NCBI GenBank assembly: GCA_035457705.1
Contig: DATIBD010000028.1
Span: 29,719 to 93,718, forward strand
Origin: DASPGQ01 sp035457705
GTDB taxonomy: Bacteria > Acidobacteriota > Vicinamibacteria > Marinacidobacterales > SMYC01
Length of the DNA stretch: 64,000 bases
Reading direction: 5' to 3'
The notes beneath the pieces are model-generated. The model worked only from the letters and a program-made list of their open reading frames with translations. It was not told where the DNA came from and ran no database searches. Both the position numbers and the translations under genes were made by a program. Positions 16,964 through 25,125 of the stretch are shown here, one piece after another. Within the stretch, counting starts at the first letter, position 1. Every line of letters begins with the position of its first letter.

Positions 16964-17965
16964 TCAGCGCTCCAAAAACGCGCGGATGATCTCCTGAACG
17001 CGCTCTCCCTCGCACAAGAGAGCAAGGTGCCCACAGTCGCTCTCGAGAGCGATCGAGCCCTGCCCGAGAAGCTCCGCGAATTCTAGAGCCGGTCCCGGTG
17101 TCACCATGTGGTCAGTGAGGGCGACCACATTGAGAACCTCCGCCTCGACGGACTCGGCCGCTTTCACCATCGATCCGCCGTGCCTTCTCGAAACATCGTG
17201 ATCGATCATCGCCAGGAGCTGCGTCCTCTGGTCGTACATGCTATCCATCGCGCCCGCCTTTGCTTCCTCGACGAGCTTCGCGAGCGATTCGCGTGGAGTC
17301 GCGCGGGCGTGGAACTCCGGAGTCTGCATGGCGAGGGCGCCCACCATTCCCACCACCGCTGCCGCGCTCGCGATATCACCGTGCTGTCTCGCGAGCTCGA
17401 TGGCCTCGAGCTCGGTGCGCCACAAGAGCAGGTCGTAGGAGCCGAGCCGCGGGGATCCCACGATCGGCACGGCTCTTTTCACAAAGCCCGGATAAGCGAC
17501 CATCCACTCGAATGTCTGCATCCCGCCCATCGAGGCTCCCATGACCGCATGAAGCCGCTCGATCCCGAGAACTTCGGTGACCAGCCGATACTGAGCCTTC
17601 ACCATGTCGCCGATCGCGATACGGGGAAACGCTGCCTCTTTCATGCTGTTCGACGGAGACGATGACACCCCGTTTCCGAAGGCATCGACGGCGATGAGGA
17701 AGAACCGCGAAGTATCCACCGCGGCGACGGCTCCCATGACGAATAGATCTTCCGAAGTGCCCGTGAACCAAGTTGGGAACAGCACGGCGTTGGATTTCTC
17801 GGCGTCCAGCCTTCCCACGGTTCTGTAGGCGAGCCTCGTGTCGCGGAGCATCTCTCCGCTTTCGAGTGACAGTTCCCCGAGCTCAGCGATCTGGAGGGGT
17901 GGAATCTCGAGTGCGTAGCTCGACGAAGCCAAGCTAAGGAAGAGGACGAGGTGACTCCATCGCAT
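16964..17965 (-). CDS. Exported alpha/beta hydrolase of the MetX/homoserine acyltransferase-like family
   Basis: A 333-residue protein with a signal peptide (residues 1-19) ahead of an alpha/beta-hydrolase fold. The nucleophile elbow is GAS145MGG; an aspartate in ALTDHMVTPG (near 281) and the histidine in DCGHLALL complete the triad. The sequence follows homoserine O-acetyltransferases (AFGNGVSSSPSNS in place of the GGCRGSTGPSS oxyanion segment) but has lost that family's exact signature. Export to the periplasm also argues against methionine synthesis. It is more likely a secreted esterase or acyltransferase. AAGGAG lies 8 bases before the ATG. No operon partner; the next gene upstream is divergent. 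Confidence 0.75.
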   Translation of the reverse strand: MRWSHLVLFLSLASSSYALEIPPLQIAELGELSLESGEMLRDTRLAYRTVGRLDAEKSNAVLFPTWFTGTSEDLFVMGAVAAVDTSRFFLIAVDAFGNGVSSSPSNSMKEAAFPRIAIGDMVKAQYRLVTEVLGIERLHAVMGASMGGMQTFEWMVAYPGFVKRAVPIVGSPRLGSYDLLLWRTELEAIELARQHGDIASAAAVVGMVGALAMQTPEFHARATPRESLAKLVEEAKAGAMDSMYDQRTQLLAMIDHDVSRRHGGSMVKAAESVEAEVLNVVALTDHMVTPGPALEFAELLGQGSIALESDCGHLALLCEGERVQEIIRAFLER

Positions 17966-18246
17966 GTTTGTCTCCTTCGCCGCGAGCCTAGCAGAACGGC
18001 TCGTGCGGCCTCGACCAAGAACCCTTGAATCCGTTTCATCTTTACACTCCCTGGCTGACTTTGGCTAGGTGACACCCATGACTCGTAGGTCTGAGGCGAA
18101 GCCTCGTTAGAACTTCGTCGGGTCATTCGGCGAGCTCGTCTCTGCGCCTTTGTGTCAAGAAAGCACGTCATCGCCCCCGGTCGCTCCCTGTCCTCGGCTC
18201 GCGGAAGGCGTGGTAACATGAGCCGGGCATCCTCCACGGAGAAAAC

Positions 18247-18741
18247 ATGATCTCGATCAAAGTCAATGGGACGACAAGGAACGTCGACGTCGAGCCGGGC
18301 ACGCCGCTTCTCTGGGTCTTGAGGGACACGCTCGGACTCACCGGGACGAAGTACGGCTGTGGTATCGCGGAGTGCGGTGCCTGCACCGTTCACGTGGACG
18401 GGGCGTCCACGCGCTCCTGCATCACTCCTGTCTCCACCGTGGAGGGCCAGGAGATCGTAACCATCGAGGGCCTGGCGCAAGGAGATTCCCTGCACCCCGT
18501 CCAGCAGGCCTGGCTCGACGAGGACGTCGTCCAGTGCGGTTATTGCCAGTCGGGGCAGATCATGAGCGCCGCCGAGCTCCTGGCCCACAACCAGCAACCG
18601 ACCGATGCGGACATCGATGACGCGATGAGCGGCAACATCTGCCGCTGCGGAACCTACGGGCGCATCCGCTGCGCCATCAAGCGCGCGGCGAAGATGCTTC
18701 GGGGGGAGCCGGTTGAGCCGGTAGAAGGGGTGCTGCGATGA
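18247..18741 (+). CDS. Molybdenum hydroxylase small subunit, two [2Fe-2S] clusters (IorA/CoxS-like)
   Basis: A 164-residue ferredoxin-like subunit. The plant-type [2Fe-2S] site has C38, C43, C46 and C58 (KYGCGIAECGACTVHVDG). The second, all-helical [2Fe-2S] domain has C97-G-Y-C100 and C132-R-C134. It passes electrons from the molybdopterin subunit, encoded next with a four-base ATGA overlap, to an outside acceptor. The pairing with a large subunit and no separate FAD subunit is typical of isoquinoline-1-oxidoreductase and aldehyde dehydrogenases of the xanthine oxidase family that use a cytochrome acceptor. Shine-Dalgarno GGAGAA precedes the ATG. Confidence 0.92.
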   Translation: MISIKVNGTTRNVDVEPGTPLLWVLRDTLGLTGTKYGCGIAECGACTVHVDGASTRSCITPVSTVEGQEIVTIEGLAQGDSLHPVQQAWLDEDVVQCGYCQSGQIMSAAELLAHNQQPTDADIDDAMSGNICRCGTYGRIRCAIKRAAKMLRGEPVEPVEGVLR

Positions 18742-20894
18742 TGGACCGCGAGACTCTGAACCGTCGCGGCTTTCTCAAGATCGGCAGCGCCGCAGCATCC
18801 GGCCTCGTGCTCGGTTTCTATATGCCCGAAAAGATGGGTCGCGGGATTCTCCGCGCCCAGGGTCCATTCGCTCCCAATTCGTTCGTCCGAATTGCTCCCG
18901 ACGACGCCGTCACCATCATCGTGAACAAGTCGGAAATGGGGCAGGGCGTCTACACCTCTCTCCCCATGCTGCTCGCCGAGGAGCTCGACTGCGACTGGAG
19001 CCGGATCCGGATCGAGTCGGCGCCGGCGCGGGCGGAGTACAACGACCCGATGATAGGCGAGCAGACGACAGGCGGAAGCACGAGCGTCATGTCTTCCTGG
19101 GAGCCGTTCCGCAAGGCGGGCGCCACCGCGCGAGCCCTCCTCCTCCAGGCCGCCGCCACAAGCTGGGGCGTGGATGCGAAGTCGCTCCGGACCGAGAACG
19201 GGGTCGTGCATCACGACGCAAGCGGGAAGAAGGCTACCTACGGCGAGCTCTCGGAAAGAGCGGCGGGGCTTCCCCTTCCCGCCGACGTTCCGCTGAAGGA
19301 CCCCGAGGACTTCAAGATCATCGGAACGAACGTCCGCCGGCTCGAGGGCCGCGACAAGGTCACCGGGGCCGCGAAGTTCAGCATCGACGTACGCCTTCCC
19401 GGCATGCTCACCGCCGTCGTGGCGCATCCGCCCGTCTGCGGCGGGACGGTGAAGAGCTACCACGCGGACAAGGCGATGGCGGTGAAGGGGGTCGTCAAGG
19501 TCAAGCCGATCTCGACCGGAATCGCCGTGATTGCGAAAGACTTCTGGACGGCCCGACTGGCCCGTGAAGAGCTCGTGATCGTCTGGGACGACGGACCGAA
19601 CCGAACGGTGTCGACCGACGCCTCCCGCGCGGAGTACCGCCGGCTCGCTTCCCAGCCCGGCGCAGTCGCCGAGAACGAGGGCGACGCGGAGAAGGCGATC
19701 GCCTCCTCAGCAAAACGGATCGAAGCGGTGTACGAGGTTCCCTACCTCGCCCACGCCGCGATGGAGCCCTTGAACGCCGTCGCGCACGTCCAGGCGGATC
19801 GATGCGACATCTGGGCGGGAACTCAGTATCAAACGATGGACCAGCGGGTCGGCGCCGACATCACCGGCCTCAAACCCGAGCAGGTCTTCATCCACACCAC
19901 GCTCCTCGGAGGCGGATTCGGGCGCAGGGCCAACCTTACGTCGGATTTCGTTTCCGACGCCGTCGAGGTCGCGAAGGGCGAAGGGGTGCCGGTCAAGACG
20001 ATCTGGACGCGCGAAGAGGACATCCAGTGCGGCTACTTCCGCCCCATGTTCGTCCACAAGTTGAGCGCCGGCGTCGACGCGAGCGGAATGCCCACGGCGT
20101 GGCACCAGCGGCTCGTGGGCCAGTCGATCGCCCAGGGCACGTTCCTCGAGCCCTTCATGATGAAGGAAGGCATCGACATGACGTCGGTGGAGGGGGCGGC
20201 GCACATGCCCTACGCCATCCCCCATCGACGGGTCGAGTCTCACAACGCCGAGAAGACCATTTCCGTCCTGTGGTGGCGCTCCGTCGGACATACCCACACC
20301 GGGTTCGTCAACGAGTGCTTCTTCGACGAAGTGGCGCACGCCGGAGGCCAGGACCCCTTCGAGCTCCGGAGAAAGCTCCTCCAGAACGAGCCGCGGCATC
20401 TGACGGTGCTCGAGCTCGCGGCGGAGAAATCGGGCTGGGGCAAGCCCCTTCCCGAGGGCCGCGCGCGCGGGATCGCCCTGCGAAAGTCGTTCGAGAGCTA
20501 CGTCGCCGAGGTTGCCGAAGTCTCGCTCGACCCCGACGGCGAAGTCCGGGTGCACAAGGTCGTCTGCGCAGTGGACTGCGGAATCGCCGTCAACCCGTGG
20601 AACGTCGTGGCGCAGATGGAGAGCGCGATCGTGTACGGCCTCACCGCCGCTCTCTACAGCGAGCTCACGATCGATCAGGGACGCGTCCAGCAGAGCAACT
20701 TCCACGACTATCCGGTGCTGCGCATCGATCGAATGCCGGAGATCGACGTACACCTGGTGAAGAGCACCGAGCCCCCGACCGGTGTGGGAGAGCCGGGCGT
20801 TCCGCCCATCGCCCCGGCGGTGGCGAATGCGCTCTTTGCCCTCACGGGAAAGCGGGTGCGGAAGCTCCCCATCCGAATGAGCGAAGCGGTCTAG
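18738..20894 (+). CDS. Molybdenum hydroxylase large subunit, twin-arginine exported (IorB-like)
   Basis: A 718-residue molybdopterin-binding subunit of the xanthine dehydrogenase family. The N-terminus carries a twin-arginine signal (NRRGFLKIGSAAASGLVLG, residues 8-26), so the folded enzyme with its small subunit should be exported. Molybdopterin-binding segments include GQGVYTSLPMLLAEE, GGSTSVMSSWEPFR, TLLGGGFGRRANL and the C-terminal GVGEPGVPPIAPAVANA, whose glutamate is the usual catalytic base. The two-subunit form oxidises aldehydes or N-heterocycles with water as oxygen donor. Cofactor-maturation genes (XdhC-like) and a cytochrome c subunit are not beside it. The substrate cannot be named from sequence. 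Confidence 0.9.
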   Translation: MMDRETLNRRGFLKIGSAAASGLVLGFYMPEKMGRGILRAQGPFAPNSFVRIAPDDAVTIIVNKSEMGQGVYTSLPMLLAEELDCDWSRIRIESAPARAEYNDPMIGEQTTGGSTSVMSSWEPFRKAGATARALLLQAAATSWGVDAKSLRTENGVVHHDASGKKATYGELSERAAGLPLPADVPLKDPEDFKIIGTNVRRLEGRDKVTGAAKFSIDVRLPGMLTAVVAHPPVCGGTVKSYHADKAMAVKGVVKVKPISTGIAVIAKDFWTARLAREELVIVWDDGPNRTVSTDASRAEYRRLASQPGAVAENEGDAEKAIASSAKRIEAVYEVPYLAHAAMEPLNAVAHVQADRCDIWAGTQYQTMDQRVGADITGLKPEQVFIHTTLLGGGFGRRANLTSDFVSDAVEVAKGEGVPVKTIWTREEDIQCGYFRPMFVHKLSAGVDASGMPTAWHQRLVGQSIAQGTFLEPFMMKEGIDMTSVEGAAHMPYAIPHRRVESHNAEKTISVLWWRSVGHTHTGFVNECFFDEVAHAGGQDPFELRRKLLQNEPRHLTVLELAAEKSGWGKPLPEGRARGIALRKSFESYVAEVAEVSLDPDGEVRVHKVVCAVDCGIAVNPWNVVAQMESAIVYGLTAALYSELTIDQGRVQQSNFHDYPVLRIDRMPEIDVHLVKSTEPPTGVGEPGVPPIAPAVANALFALTGKRVRKLPIRMSEAV

Positions 20895-21022
20895 CAAGAA
20901 ATCCTAGTCCGCAATCGGGACGAGCTGGGCGCGGCGATCGCGCGCTAGAGAGTCTGGCGCTGCTCGATGCTCGCGAGCTTGTTTACCGTAACTCCGAGGG
21001 CGACCCTCTGACCTGCAATCGG

Positions 21023-23563
21023 TCACACCAGGCTCTCGAGACGTTGCAGCCGAATCACGGGCTCGCCCGCCTCGCGCGAGGCATCGAGATCCACTTCGAG
21101 CTCGGCTACCCAGTCGTTCAGCCCCTCCACGTCCACGAGCATCTGCTGCACCAGCCAGGTCCGCCGATCGTCCGCAGGCAGAACATGCGTGTGTCGCAGG
21201 TTTCGGGCCTCGGGATCGAGCCTCAGGTCGACGTGCTCGAGTCGAAACGCCTCGCGAGCGGCACCGAGGCGCTCGAGCGTCCACGCCTCTCCGCTCCGGT
21301 CTGTCGCCGAGTCGATGGCATTGAGGGCGGCCTCGTCGTCTCCGATCGACCACGCACGAAGAAAGGCGAAAACGCGCGTCCGGATGGTGGCGGTAAAGGT
21401 TTTCGCGTCGCGGGTGACATCGGGAGCTTCCTCCGGACCCGGTGGCCGCAGTTCCTTCCTTTCGCCCGGAAGGTACGCCGGGTCGCGCATTTTCTCCCAC
21501 TCCTCGAGAAGGCTCGAGTCCACCTGCCGCAGCATGTCGCGGAGGTAGAGCTCCATCTCGACCACGGCGTCGGTCTTCGAGGCGTCGGGCACCGTCTGCC
21601 TCAAGACCTTGTATACGCTTCCGAGGTGTCGAAGGAGAAGCCCTTCGACGCGCTCGATCTCGTACTCCTGAACGTAGTCCGAGAACGAGCGGAAAGTCTC
21701 GAACATCTCGCGGGCGATCGACTTCGGCCGGATGTTCTCCTCCCCAACCCACGGATGCTCGTCGGCGAATAGGTTGAACGACGAGTAGATGAACTCGCGA
21801 AGCGGCTTGGGGTACTCGAGCCGGTCGAGCTCTTCCATGCGTTCGTCGTAATCGAGCCCGGCCGCCTTCATCTCCGCCACCGCCTTCGCCTTGAGCTTGT
21901 CGAGCTGGCGCCGCAGGATGAGGTCGGGATTCTCGAGGATGCTCTCGACCAGCGTGAGCAGATCCATCGCGTACGTCTCCGAATCCGGATCGAGAAGCGG
22001 AATCGTCTCGATGAGATAGAGCGAGAGCGTCTGGTCCATCGAGAAGTCTTCCTGAAGCTCCACGTTCACTCGCAACCGCGAGCCCCCGGCCGTTCGCGGG
22101 ACGATCTCGACGATGCCGCGCGCTACGAGCGAGCGGAAGAGCTGCCATCCCCGGGCGAAGTGCGTTCTTTTTGCCCCGTCCGCCTCGTGGCTTTCGCGGA
22201 TGAGGCGCTGCATCGCGCGGCACCCGTCGCTCGGTCGCGCGAGGACGTTGAGAAGCATTCCATGCGACACCGTGAAACGTGAGGTCAGACGTTCCGGAGG
22301 CGCACCCACGAGCCGTTCGAACGTCTGCCGGTCCCAGTGAACGAAGTTGTGCTCGGGAGGCTTGCGCCTGACGACTTTCTTGCCCCCTTTCGCTTTCTCC
22401 TCGAGCTTGAGGTTCTCGATGACGTGCTCCGGCGCCTGCGCCACGACGAATCCCCTCTCGTCGAAACCCTTCCTTCCGGCCCGGCCAGCAATCTGGTGGA
22501 AGTCCCGGGCGGAGAGCACGGCCGTCTTCTCGCCGTCGAATTTACAAAGCCGCGTGAAGAGCACGGTGCGGATGGGCACGTTGATGCCCACCCCGAGCGT
22601 ATCCGTTCCGCAGATGACCTTGAGAAGCCCGCGCTGGGCGAGCTTTTCGACGAGCACTCGGTATTTGGGCAGGAGCCCCGCGTGGTGCAATCCGATTCCG
22701 TGCTTGAGCCATTTGCGAACCCGGGGGCCATAGGGACTCGTGAAGCGAAAGCCTTCGATCGCGGCCGCCAGGTCGTTTTTCTCTTCGCGCGTCGTGACCT
22801 TGAGGCTGGTGAAGCTCTGCGCGCTGCTTGCGGCGTCTCTCTGAGTGAAGTGCACGACATACACCGGCACCTTCTCCTCGGAGACGAGCTTTTCAACGGC
22901 CTGGGCGAGAGGGATCTCCGAATAGGCAAACTCGAGGGGAACGGGCCGCTCGAAGGACTTCACGGTGGCGGTAGGCCGCCCGTTTCGCCTGGTTAGCTCT
23001 TCCTCGAAGAACGTCACGTCGCCGAGGGTCGCCGACATGAGGAGAAATCGCGTCTGGGGGAGGGTGAGAAGCGGCACTTGCCAGGCGACACCCCGTTCCC
23101 GGTCGGCGTACCAATGGAACTCATCCATGACGACATCGTCGATGGCGACCCCATCTCCCTGACGAAGCGCGATGTTGGCGAGGATTTCTGCGGTGCAGCA
23201 CAGAACCGGTGCTTCCCGATTGACGGTGGCGTCCCCTGTGGCGAGGCCCACATTCTCGGGGCCGAGCTCGCGGCATAGAGCCATCCACTTCTCGTTGACG
23301 AGCGCCTTGATGGGGCAGGTGTACACGGATCGCTGCCCGCGCGCGAGAGAGACGAAATGCATGGCCGAGGCGACGAGAGACTTCCCCGACCCAGTCGGCG
23401 TGTTCAGGATGACGTTCTTGCCCTCGAAGAGCTCGAGGATCGCTTCCTCCTGGGCGGGGTAGAGTGCGAGGCCCAGGTTCTCCACGTAGTCGAGAAATCG
23501 GCCGAGGAGCTCGTCGATTCCCGCCTCACCCCGGGGCAGGAGATCGTAGAGAGGACTGGCCAT
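21023..23563 (-). CDS. SKI2/MTR4-like DEAD/DEAH-box helicase with DUF3516 C-terminus
   Basis: An 846-residue superfamily 2 RNA helicase. Motifs in order: Q-motif-like LYPAQEEAI (35), Walker A TPTGSGK61S, Ia CPIKALV, DE148FH motif II (DEFHWYAD), SAT motif III (LLMSATLGD), HHAGLLPKYR motif IV, GTDTLGVGINVP motif V and QIAGRAGRKG motif VI. A winged-helix region and a helical DUF3516 domain (from about 510) follow. Bacterial members are related to exosome helicases and are thought to unwind structured RNA. It is divergent from the sarcosine oxidase operon; the two start codons are 76 bases apart with the start I chose for soxB. No partner nuclease is nearby. Confidence 0.92.
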   Translation of the reverse strand: MASPLYDLLPRGEAGIDELLGRFLDYVENLGLALYPAQEEAILELFEGKNVILNTPTGSGKSLVASAMHFVSLARGQRSVYTCPIKALVNEKWMALCRELGPENVGLATGDATVNREAPVLCCTAEILANIALRQGDGVAIDDVVMDEFHWYADRERGVAWQVPLLTLPQTRFLLMSATLGDVTFFEEELTRRNGRPTATVKSFERPVPLEFAYSEIPLAQAVEKLVSEEKVPVYVVHFTQRDAASSAQSFTSLKVTTREEKNDLAAAIEGFRFTSPYGPRVRKWLKHGIGLHHAGLLPKYRVLVEKLAQRGLLKVICGTDTLGVGINVPIRTVLFTRLCKFDGEKTAVLSARDFHQIAGRAGRKGFDERGFVVAQAPEHVIENLKLEEKAKGGKKVVRRKPPEHNFVHWDRQTFERLVGAPPERLTSRFTVSHGMLLNVLARPSDGCRAMQRLIRESHEADGAKRTHFARGWQLFRSLVARGIVEIVPRTAGGSRLRVNVELQEDFSMDQTLSLYLIETIPLLDPDSETYAMDLLTLVESILENPDLILRRQLDKLKAKAVAEMKAAGLDYDERMEELDRLEYPKPLREFIYSSFNLFADEHPWVGEENIRPKSIAREMFETFRSFSDYVQEYEIERVEGLLLRHLGSVYKVLRQTVPDASKTDAVVEMELYLRDMLRQVDSSLLEEWEKMRDPAYLPGERKELRPPGPEEAPDVTRDAKTFTATIRTRVFAFLRAWSIGDDEAALNAIDSATDRSGEAWTLERLGAAREAFRLEHVDLRLDPEARNLRHTHVLPADDRRTWLVQQMLVDVEGLNDWVAELEVDLDASREAGEPVIRLQRLESLV

Positions 23564-23639
23564 CGATGGTATTGTGGCTCAGCTTGCTAATCCGTCCCAG
23601 TGCGCTATTACGTATCACGCTCAGTCTCTTCGAGGTCCC

Positions 23640-24857
23640 GTGACGGAGCCGGCGTTTCAGAATCCCGAGTTTCTCTGGCGCAATCCCGAGCCGAAGTCCG
23701 CCTATGACGTCGTGATCGTGGGGGGCGGCCTCCACGGACTCTCGACCGCATACTACTTGGCGAAGAACCACGACGTCGAGAGCATCGCTGTTCTGGAGCG
23801 GGGGTGGCTCGGGAACGGAAACGCCGTCCGGAACACGACCATCATCCGGTCGAATTACCTCAGGGACGAGAGCATGCCGCTCTACGAACTTTCCCTGAAG
23901 CTCTGGGAGACGCTCTCGGCCGAGCTCGAGTACGACGTGCTCTTCGACCAGCGGGGGCTCCTCCAGCTCGCGCACACGAAGACGGAGGTCAACGACGCGA
24001 GGCGCACTGTCTACGCGAACCGGCTCTCCGGGATCGACGCGGAGTGGCTCGAGCCCGCGGAGGTACAGGAGTTCTGCCCAATCGTGAACGTCTCGAGATC
24101 CGTCCGCTACCCGGTGCTCGGAGCGCTCCTGCAGCGGCGGGGAGGCATCGCCCGGCACGACCTCGTGATGTTCGCGCTCGCCCGGGCGGCGAGCGCGAAT
24201 GGAGTCGACCTGCTCCAGGGCTGCGAGGTCACGGGCTTCGACATCCGGAACAACCGCGTCGTCAGTGTCGAAACGTCGCGCGGAAAGATAGCGGCCGGGA
24301 GAGTCGGCCTCGCAGGCGCCGGGCGAACGCCCCTTCTCGCCAGGATGGCGGGAATCGATCTTCCCATCCAGAGCACGCCACTCCAGGCCCTCGTTTCGGA
24401 CGGACTCGAGCCGGTGTTGAACGCGGTCGTAATGTCCGGACTGCTTCACGTCTACCTGAGCCAGGCCCGAAACGGGGGGCTCGTCATGGGGGCGGCGCGC
24501 GACAACTATGTCTCCTACGCGCAGCGCGGCTCGTTCCAGATCCTCGAATGGCAGATCCAGGCCGCGCTCGAGCTCTATCCCGTCCTCGGGCGTGCTCATC
24601 TCCTCCGCACCTGGGCCGGGATCGTCGACGTGAGCCCCGATGCATCTCCCATCATCGGCCGGACTCCGTTGGAGAGCCTGTTCGTCAACTGCGGCTGGGG
24701 CACGGGAGGCTTCAAGGCGACGCCCGTCTCGGGCTTCGTCTACGCCCATACGCTCGCCCACGGGGAGCCGCACGAGTTGAACCGCGCGTTCTCGCTCTCG
24801 CGCTTCGAGACCGGGGCGCTCGTCGACGAGCACGGCGCCGCGGCGGTCGCCCACTGA
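23640..24857 (+). CDS. soxB: Sarcosine oxidase beta subunit
   Basis: A 405-residue FAD/FMN oxidoreductase of the DAO family. It opens with the dinucleotide-binding loop DVVIVGGGLHGLSTAYYLA (near residue 23). RNTTIIRSNYLRDES and the histidine in GGIARHD, which falls at residue 173 from this start, match the region where FMN is covalently attached in heterotetrameric sarcosine oxidases. It oxidatively demethylates sarcosine to glycine. I chose GTG 23640, preceded by GAGG, because it leaves 76 bases to the divergent helicase; GTG 23574 would leave 10. It is the first gene of the soxBDAG operon, and the stop is one base before soxD. Confidence 0.9.
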   Translation: MTEPAFQNPEFLWRNPEPKSAYDVVIVGGGLHGLSTAYYLAKNHDVESIAVLERGWLGNGNAVRNTTIIRSNYLRDESMPLYELSLKLWETLSAELEYDVLFDQRGLLQLAHTKTEVNDARRTVYANRLSGIDAEWLEPAEVQEFCPIVNVSRSVRYPVLGALLQRRGGIARHDLVMFALARAASANGVDLLQGCEVTGFDIRNNRVVSVETSRGKIAAGRVGLAGAGRTPLLARMAGIDLPIQSTPLQALVSDGLEPVLNAVVMSGLLHVYLSQARNGGLVMGAARDNYVSYAQRGSFQILEWQIQAALELYPVLGRAHLLRTWAGIVDVSPDASPIIGRTPLESLFVNCGWGTGGFKATPVSGFVYAHTLAHGEPHELNRAFSLSRFETGALVDEHGAAAVAH

Positions 24858-24858
24858 C

Positions 24859-25125
24859 ATGCTCCTCATCACCTGTCCGTACTGCGGGCCTCGGGAAGAG
24901 ACGGAGTTTCGTTACGGAGGGGAGGGAGTCGCCATTCCGGAGGAGGCCGACGATCGCACCTGGTCGCGTTTCCTCTACTACCGGAGCTCGCCCGCCGGTC
25001 CCTTCACCGAGCGCTGGGTGCACGCGCACGGGTGCCGGCGTTGGTTCACCGTACGGCGGGACACGCTGACGCACGAGATCCTGTATACGAGCGAGCTCGA
25101 GGAGCCGCGCCGAGGCTCGCCATGA
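24859..25125 (+). CDS. soxD: Sarcosine oxidase delta subunit
   Basis: An 88-residue zinc-binding subunit. Its N-terminal CPYCG (C6, C9) and the HAHGC segment (H55, C59) supply the four zinc ligands expected of SoxD, with the usual H-x3-C spacing, followed by RRWFTVRRDTLTHEI, which is typical of the family. It has no enzymatic role of its own and stabilises the heterotetramer. The stop overlaps the soxA ATG by four bases (ATGA), which fits equal-stoichiometry synthesis. Confidence 0.92.
   Translation: MLLITCPYCGPREETEFRYGGEGVAIPEEADDRTWSRFLYYRSSPAGPFTERWVHAHGCRRWFTVRRDTLTHEILYTSELEEPRRGSP

Noticed and set aside
20895..21022. A GC-rich hairpin (GCGCG/CGCGC) between the molybdenum hydroxylase and helicase genes as a terminator
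   Set aside because: No T-run follows on either strand and the stem is only five base pairs, so it is not a convincing intrinsic terminator.
19802..21772. A long plus-strand frame crossing the end of the molybdenum hydroxylase and the helicase gene
   Set aside because: It overlaps two well-supported genes, its product is arginine-rich without any family motif, and it follows from codon bias on the two real genes.
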